From Bisbaumannia sp015645095 (GTDB taxonomy: Bacteria; Pseudomonadota; Gammaproteobacteria; Pseudomonadales; Halomonadaceae): a DNA stretch of 64,000 bases. Position 1 is the stretch's first letter. The number at the start of each line of letters is the position of its first letter. The notes under the pieces were generated by a model that searched no databases, was not told where the DNA came from, and was given only the letters and a program-made list of their open reading frames with translations. The position numbers and the translations under genes are program-made. The stretch covers positions 3,162,001-3,226,000 of the forward strand of contig CP141893.1 in assembly GCA_036871055.1 (NCBI GenBank), given 5' to 3'. Positions 60,816-64,000 of this stretch are shown in pieces.

Positions 60816-63187
60816 CGGCGGCGACTCCGCCGCGGCCCGCGGCGCTTGCCCTTGGTGGCTTCCTTGCCGCTCTCCTTGGCCTCGCTACGCGGGGCGAAGG
60901 CGGCGGGGGCCTCCTTGCGGCGCCGCGGCACCCGTTGGGGACGCGGCTTGGCATCGGCCAGCTCGAAGTCGATCTTGCGCTCATCGAGATCGACCCGGGC
61001 CACCTGGACGGTGACGCCATCGCCGAGACGATAGCTCATGCCGCTGCGCTCGCCCTTGAGGCGGTGCTTCTCGGCCTCGTAGTGGTAGTAGTCGGAGGGC
61101 AGCGAGGTGACGTGGACCAGGCCTTCCACGTAGACCTCGTCGAGGCGCACGAAGATGCCGAACTGGGTCACCGAGGCGATGGTGCCGTCGAAGACCTCGC
61201 CGAGCTTGTCGGACATGAACTCGCACTTCAGCCAGTCCTCGACATCGCGGGTGGCGTCATCGGCACGGCGCTCGGTCATCGAGCAGTGCTCGCCGAGCTC
61301 GAGCATCTGCTCGAAGGTGTAGGGCGCCCACTTGCTCGGCGGCTCCACCTTGGCACCTTCGGCGCGCAGTACCGTATTGGTCTGGCGCGGCCCGCGGATC
61401 ACCGAGCGGATGGCGCGGTGCACCAGCAGGTCCGGGTAGCGGCGGATCGGCGAGGTGAAGTGCGCATAGGCCGGATAGGCCAGGCCGAAGTGACCGTCGT
61501 TCTGGGGCGAGTAGACCGCCCGGCTCATGGAGCGCAGCATCACCGTCTGGATGACATCGGCGTCCGGGCGCCCCTTGATGGCCTCGGCCAGGTCCCGATA
61601 GTCCTGGGGCGTCGGGTCGTCGCCGCCGCCCACGGAGAGCCCCAGCTCGTTGAGGAACAGGCGCAGCTTGTCGAGACGCTCCGGGGACGGCTTCTCGTGG
61701 ATGCGGTAGAGCGCCGGCAGATCGTGCTTGTCGAGGAAGCGGGCGGTGGCCACGTTGGCGGCCAGCATGCACTCCTCGATCAGCTTGTGGGCATCGTTGC
61801 GCGAGCGCGGCACGATCTTCTCGATCTTGCGCTCCTCATTGAAGAGGATGGCGGTCTCGGTGGTCTCGAAGTCGATGGCACCCCGCGCCTCCCGGGCCTC
61901 ACGCAGCAGCTTGTAGAGGGCGTGCAGGTCCTTCAGGGGCTTGACCAGGGGAGCGTACTCCTGACGCAGGGCATCGCCCCCCTCGCTCTCCTCGTCGAGG
62001 ATCGCCGCCACCTTGTTATAGGTGAGGCGCGCCTTGGAGCGGAATACCGCCTCGTAGAAGCGGTAGCGGCTGATGGCACCGTTCTGGGAGATATTCATCT
62101 CGCAGACCATCGCCAGGCGATCCACGTCCGGGTTCAGCGAGCAGAGCCCGTTGGAGAGCAGCTCCGGCAGCATCGGCACCACCTGCCCCGGGAAGTAGAC
62201 CGAGTTGCCGCGGGTGATCGCCTCCTGGTCCAGGGGCGAGCCGGGGCGCACATAGTGGGAGACGTCGGCGATGGCCACGACCAGCTTCCAGCTGCCGGAC
62301 TTGGTCTTCCAGGCGCAGACGGCGTCGTCGAAGTCCTTGGCGCTCTCGTCATCGATGGTCACCAGCGGCAGGTCGCGCAGGTCGATGCGGTGCGCCTTGT
62401 CCTCCTCGGCCACCTCGGCGGACATGCTGGCGATCTGGTCGTGCACGTCCGGCGGGAAGTCGGCGGGAATCTCGTAGCTGCGGATGGCGATATCGATCTC
62501 CATCCCGGGATCCATGCGCTCGCCGAGTACTTCCACCACCTCGCCCACCGGCTGCACCCGGGTCTCCGGCTGCTTGACGATGCGCGCCGAGACCACCTGG
62601 CCATCCTGGGCGCCGCCGCAGGCGCTGTGGGGAATGATCACCTCCTGGGTGATGCGGGCATTCTCCGGGATCAACACGCCGAACTCCGGGGTGTTGGCCC
62701 GGTAGACGCCGACGATGCTCTGGGTATTGCGGGAGATCACCTCGGCGATGGTGGCCTCGTCACGGCCGCGGCGGTCGCGGCCGCTGACACGCACCAGCAC
62801 GTGGTCGCCATGAAAGACCCGACGCATCTGCCGCGGCGGCAGCACCAGGTCGGGCTTCTTGCCGTCGTCGCGCAGCACGAAGCCGAAGCCGTCACGATGG
62901 CCCAACACCTTGCCCTTGATCAGGTCGAGCTTGTCGATCAGCGCATAGGCACCGCGGCGATTGCGCAGCACCTGGCCGTCGCGCTCCATGGCCGCCAGGC
63001 GGCGACGCACCGCCTCGATCAGGTCCTCGTCGTCGAGGCCCAGCATGCGGCTCATGTTCTCGTGGGTGATGGGTTTGCCGTAATCCTCGAGGCGGGCGAG
63101 CAGGTACTCGCGGCTGGGGGCAGGCTTGTCGTACTTGTGGGCTTCACGTTCCGCGTGGGGGTCGTCGCTGAGCGTCCAGTGGGTCAT
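60812..63187 (-). CDS. rnr: ribonuclease R
   Basis: A 791-residue 3'-5' exoribonuclease that degrades structured RNA. N-terminal helix-turn-helix (PITHENMSRMLGL), two cold-shock domains, the RNB catalytic domain with DDESAKDFDDAVCAW near 275 (Asp cluster) and RGNSVYFPGQVVPMLPE, an S1 domain and a basic tail (KGKRRGPRRSRRR). The start MTHWTLSDD is taken at 63187 by homology; an in-frame ATG at 63226 is also open. Confidence 0.95.
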   Translation of the reverse strand: MTHWTLSDDPHAEREAHKYDKPAPSREYLLARLEDYGKPITHENMSRMLGLDDEDLIEAVRRRLAAMERDGQVLRNRRGAYALIDKLDLIKGKVLGHRDGFGFVLRDDGKKPDLVLPPRQMRRVFHGDHVLVRVSGRDRRGRDEATIAEVISRNTQSIVGVYRANTPEFGVLIPENARITQEVIIPHSACGGAQDGQVVSARIVKQPETRVQPVGEVVEVLGERMDPGMEIDIAIRSYEIPADFPPDVHDQIASMSAEVAEEDKAHRIDLRDLPLVTIDDESAKDFDDAVCAWKTKSGSWKLVVAIADVSHYVRPGSPLDQEAITRGNSVYFPGQVVPMLPELLSNGLCSLNPDVDRLAMVCEMNISQNGAISRYRFYEAVFRSKARLTYNKVAAILDEESEGGDALRQEYAPLVKPLKDLHALYKLLREAREARGAIDFETTETAILFNEERKIEKIVPRSRNDAHKLIEECMLAANVATARFLDKHDLPALYRIHEKPSPERLDKLRLFLNELGLSVGGGDDPTPQDYRDLAEAIKGRPDADVIQTVMLRSMSRAVYSPQNDGHFGLAYPAYAHFTSPIRRYPDLLVHRAIRSVIRGPRQTNTVLRAEGAKVEPPSKWAPYTFEQMLELGEHCSMTERRADDATRDVEDWLKCEFMSDKLGEVFDGTIASVTQFGIFVRLDEVYVEGLVHVTSLPSDYYHYEAEKHRLKGERSGMSYRLGDGVTVQVARVDLDERKIDFELADAKPRPQRVPRRRKEAPAAFAPRSEAKESGKEATKGKRRGPRRSRRR

Positions 63188-63331
63188 GCGTGTGGCGTCC
63201 TTGAACAAGAAATGGGCGAGAGGCACGGGCGTGAGGCGGGCAGGGTCGGTTTCATGGCCGCAGTATAGCCTTAGGTATCGCTCGACCCAACCATTGCCGC
63301 GATTTCAGCCTCCGAATGCCGATGACGGGGC

Positions 63332-63359
63332 TTGCAAAACCCGACGGAATCGGTATTAT
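63332..63359 (+). promoter_or_regulatory. promoter of the tRNA-Leu cluster
   Basis: TTGCAA at 63332-63337 and TATTAT at 63354-63359 with a 16-bp spacer, ending 11 bp before the first tRNA. A GC-rich stretch follows the -10 (GCTCGCC), as is common for stringently controlled genes. Confidence 0.65.
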
Positions 63360-63370
63360 GCTCGCCACTT

Positions 63371-63457
63371 GCCCAGGTGGCGGAATTGGTAGACGCGCTA
63401 GCTTCAGGTGCTAGTGTCCTTACGGACGTGGAGGTTCAAGTCCTCTCCTGGGCACCA
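63371..63457 (+). tRNA. tRNA-Leu (CAG), copy 1
   Basis: 87 nt including encoded CCA. Acceptor stem GCCCAGG/CCTGGGC, long variable arm typical of class II leucine tRNA, anticodon loop TTCAGGT with CAG in the centre, and GTTCAAGTC T-loop. Confidence 0.97.
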
Positions 63458-63537
63458 ATTCGATATCGCAAGCAAGATTCGCGGTATCTCGGGATCGCAA
63501 GTTCCCACGCTCTTTATCAGCTCGATGACTCATGTTC

Positions 63538-63624
63538 GCCCAGGTGGCGGAATTGGTAGACGCGCTAGCTTCAGGTGCTAGTGTCCTTACGGACGTGGAG
63601 GTTCAAGTCCTCTCCTGGGCACCA
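63538..63624 (+). tRNA. tRNA-Leu (CAG), copy 2
   Basis: Identical to copy 1 over 87 nt; separated from it by 80 bp. No separate promoter seen, so probably processed from one transcript. Confidence 0.97.
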
Positions 63625-63657
63625 TCGACCCAGTCTCGAACATGAGCAGCATGATGC

Positions 63658-63744
63658 GCCCAGGTGGCGGAATTGGTAGACGCGCTAGCTTCAGGTGCTA
63701 GTGTCCTTACGGACGTGGAGGTTCAAGTCCTCTCCTGGGCACCA
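63658..63744 (+). tRNA. tRNA-Leu (CAG), copy 3
   Basis: Identical to copies 1 and 2; 33 bp after copy 2. Confidence 0.97.
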
Positions 63745-63785
63745 CTTCGCATCATGACCCGAGTTGACACCGTCGAGTGACCGCT

Positions 63786-63872
63786 GCCCAGATGGCGGAA
63801 TTGGTAGACGCGCTAGCTTCAGGTGCTAGTGTCCTTACGGACGTGGAGGTTCAAGTCCTCTTCTGGGCACCA
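63786..63872 (+). tRNA. tRNA-Leu (CAG), copy 4, variant acceptor stem
   Basis: Same as the other copies except for the last acceptor pair: GCCCAGA pairs with TCTGGGC, an A-T in place of G-C. Both sides changed, so pairing is kept. 41 bp after copy 3. Confidence 0.97.
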
Positions 63873-63923
63873 TCGACACCCCTCGCACCCCCCCCCGATA
63901 GATAGAAAACGATAGAAAGCCCG

Positions 63924-63948
63924 CACACGCCATCGAGCGTGTTTTTTT
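63924..63948 (+). terminator. terminator of the tRNA-Leu cluster
   Basis: ACACGC-CATCGA-GCGTGT forms a six-pair stem followed by a run of T residues (63942-63948), 52 bp after the last tRNA. Confidence 0.85.
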
Positions 63949-64000
63949 ATGTCTGCGATTCGCGCATGCGCCTCGCTCGACGCGCCCCCCCCCTCAGTCG

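Noticed and set aside
63371..63872. Regularly spaced 87-bp repeats as a CRISPR-like array
   Set aside because: Each unit folds as a complete leucine tRNA with CCA.

Overview
The window looks like chromosomal DNA of a Halomonas-like gammaproteobacterium (Halomonadaceae). The evidence is the high GC, the gammaproteobacterial gene orders (rpsU-dnaG-rpoD facing tsaD; lptD-surA-pdxA-rsmA-apaG-apaH; rnr-rlmB; rpsF-rpsR-DUF2232-rplI-dnaB), two Mrp cation/proton antiporter operons typical of salt- and alkali-tolerant bacteria, and a PhaR-type polyhydroxyalkanoate regulator. The genus is an inference; no rRNA or other species marker is present.

Layout. 1-2400 is an accessory edge: an ISL3-family insertion sequence, then a small lower-GC gene with an attC-like structure just after its stop, which looks like an orphan integron cassette, then noncoding DNA with REP elements. 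2402-7260 is a five-gene branched-chain amino acid/amide ABC transporter operon (livG, livF, binding protein, livH, livM) with a palindromic operator candidate upstream. 7548-12588 holds sdaA with a divergent LysR regulator, an unknown membrane protein and an AbgT-family transporter. 12609-18134 is the macromolecular synthesis operon rpsU-dnaG-rpoD with divergent tsaD. 18610-23875 holds plsY, folB-folK, cca, glpE, apaH, apaG and rsmA. 23917-28465 is pdxA-surA-lptD. 28698-30391 is the amgK-murU peptidoglycan-recycling pair, followed by an osmC-type gene with a duplicated 5' end.

31185-40091 carries coq7, hinT, a phosphoribulokinase-like gene, a thioesterase, purD, phaR, rsmE, a periplasmic retropepsin-like protease, a lytic transglycosylase and a Cry-DASH-DUF2256 pair. 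40311-52452 is the centrepiece: a seven-gene Mrp operon on the minus strand and a six-gene Mrp operon (A and B fused) on the plus strand, divergent from one 276-bp control region. 52535-55263 is hemH divergent from an iron-sulfur photolyase, with a perfect inverted repeat between them. 55311-63187 holds two small unknown genes, dnaB, the rpsF operon, rlmB and rnr. The window ends with four tandem tRNA-Leu(CAG) genes and a terminator.

Three patterns cut across gene annotation. (1) A REP family with a GTGGGAG head lies in intergenic spaces, with compensatory stem changes between copies. (2) A composite intergenic module built from GGAAGCT heptamers, a terminator-like hairpin, a GGTTTTTCTTC box and inverted heptamers occurs at two places in full and at a third in part. 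(3) Recent short duplications sit at gene boundaries: 84 bp at the end of mrpG1, 60 bp in tandem between mrpD2 and mrpE2, and 60 bp at the start of osmC. No unambiguous new multi-gene defence or biosynthetic system was seen. The strongest undescribed candidates are the orphan cassette, the heptamer module and the two light-gene operators.
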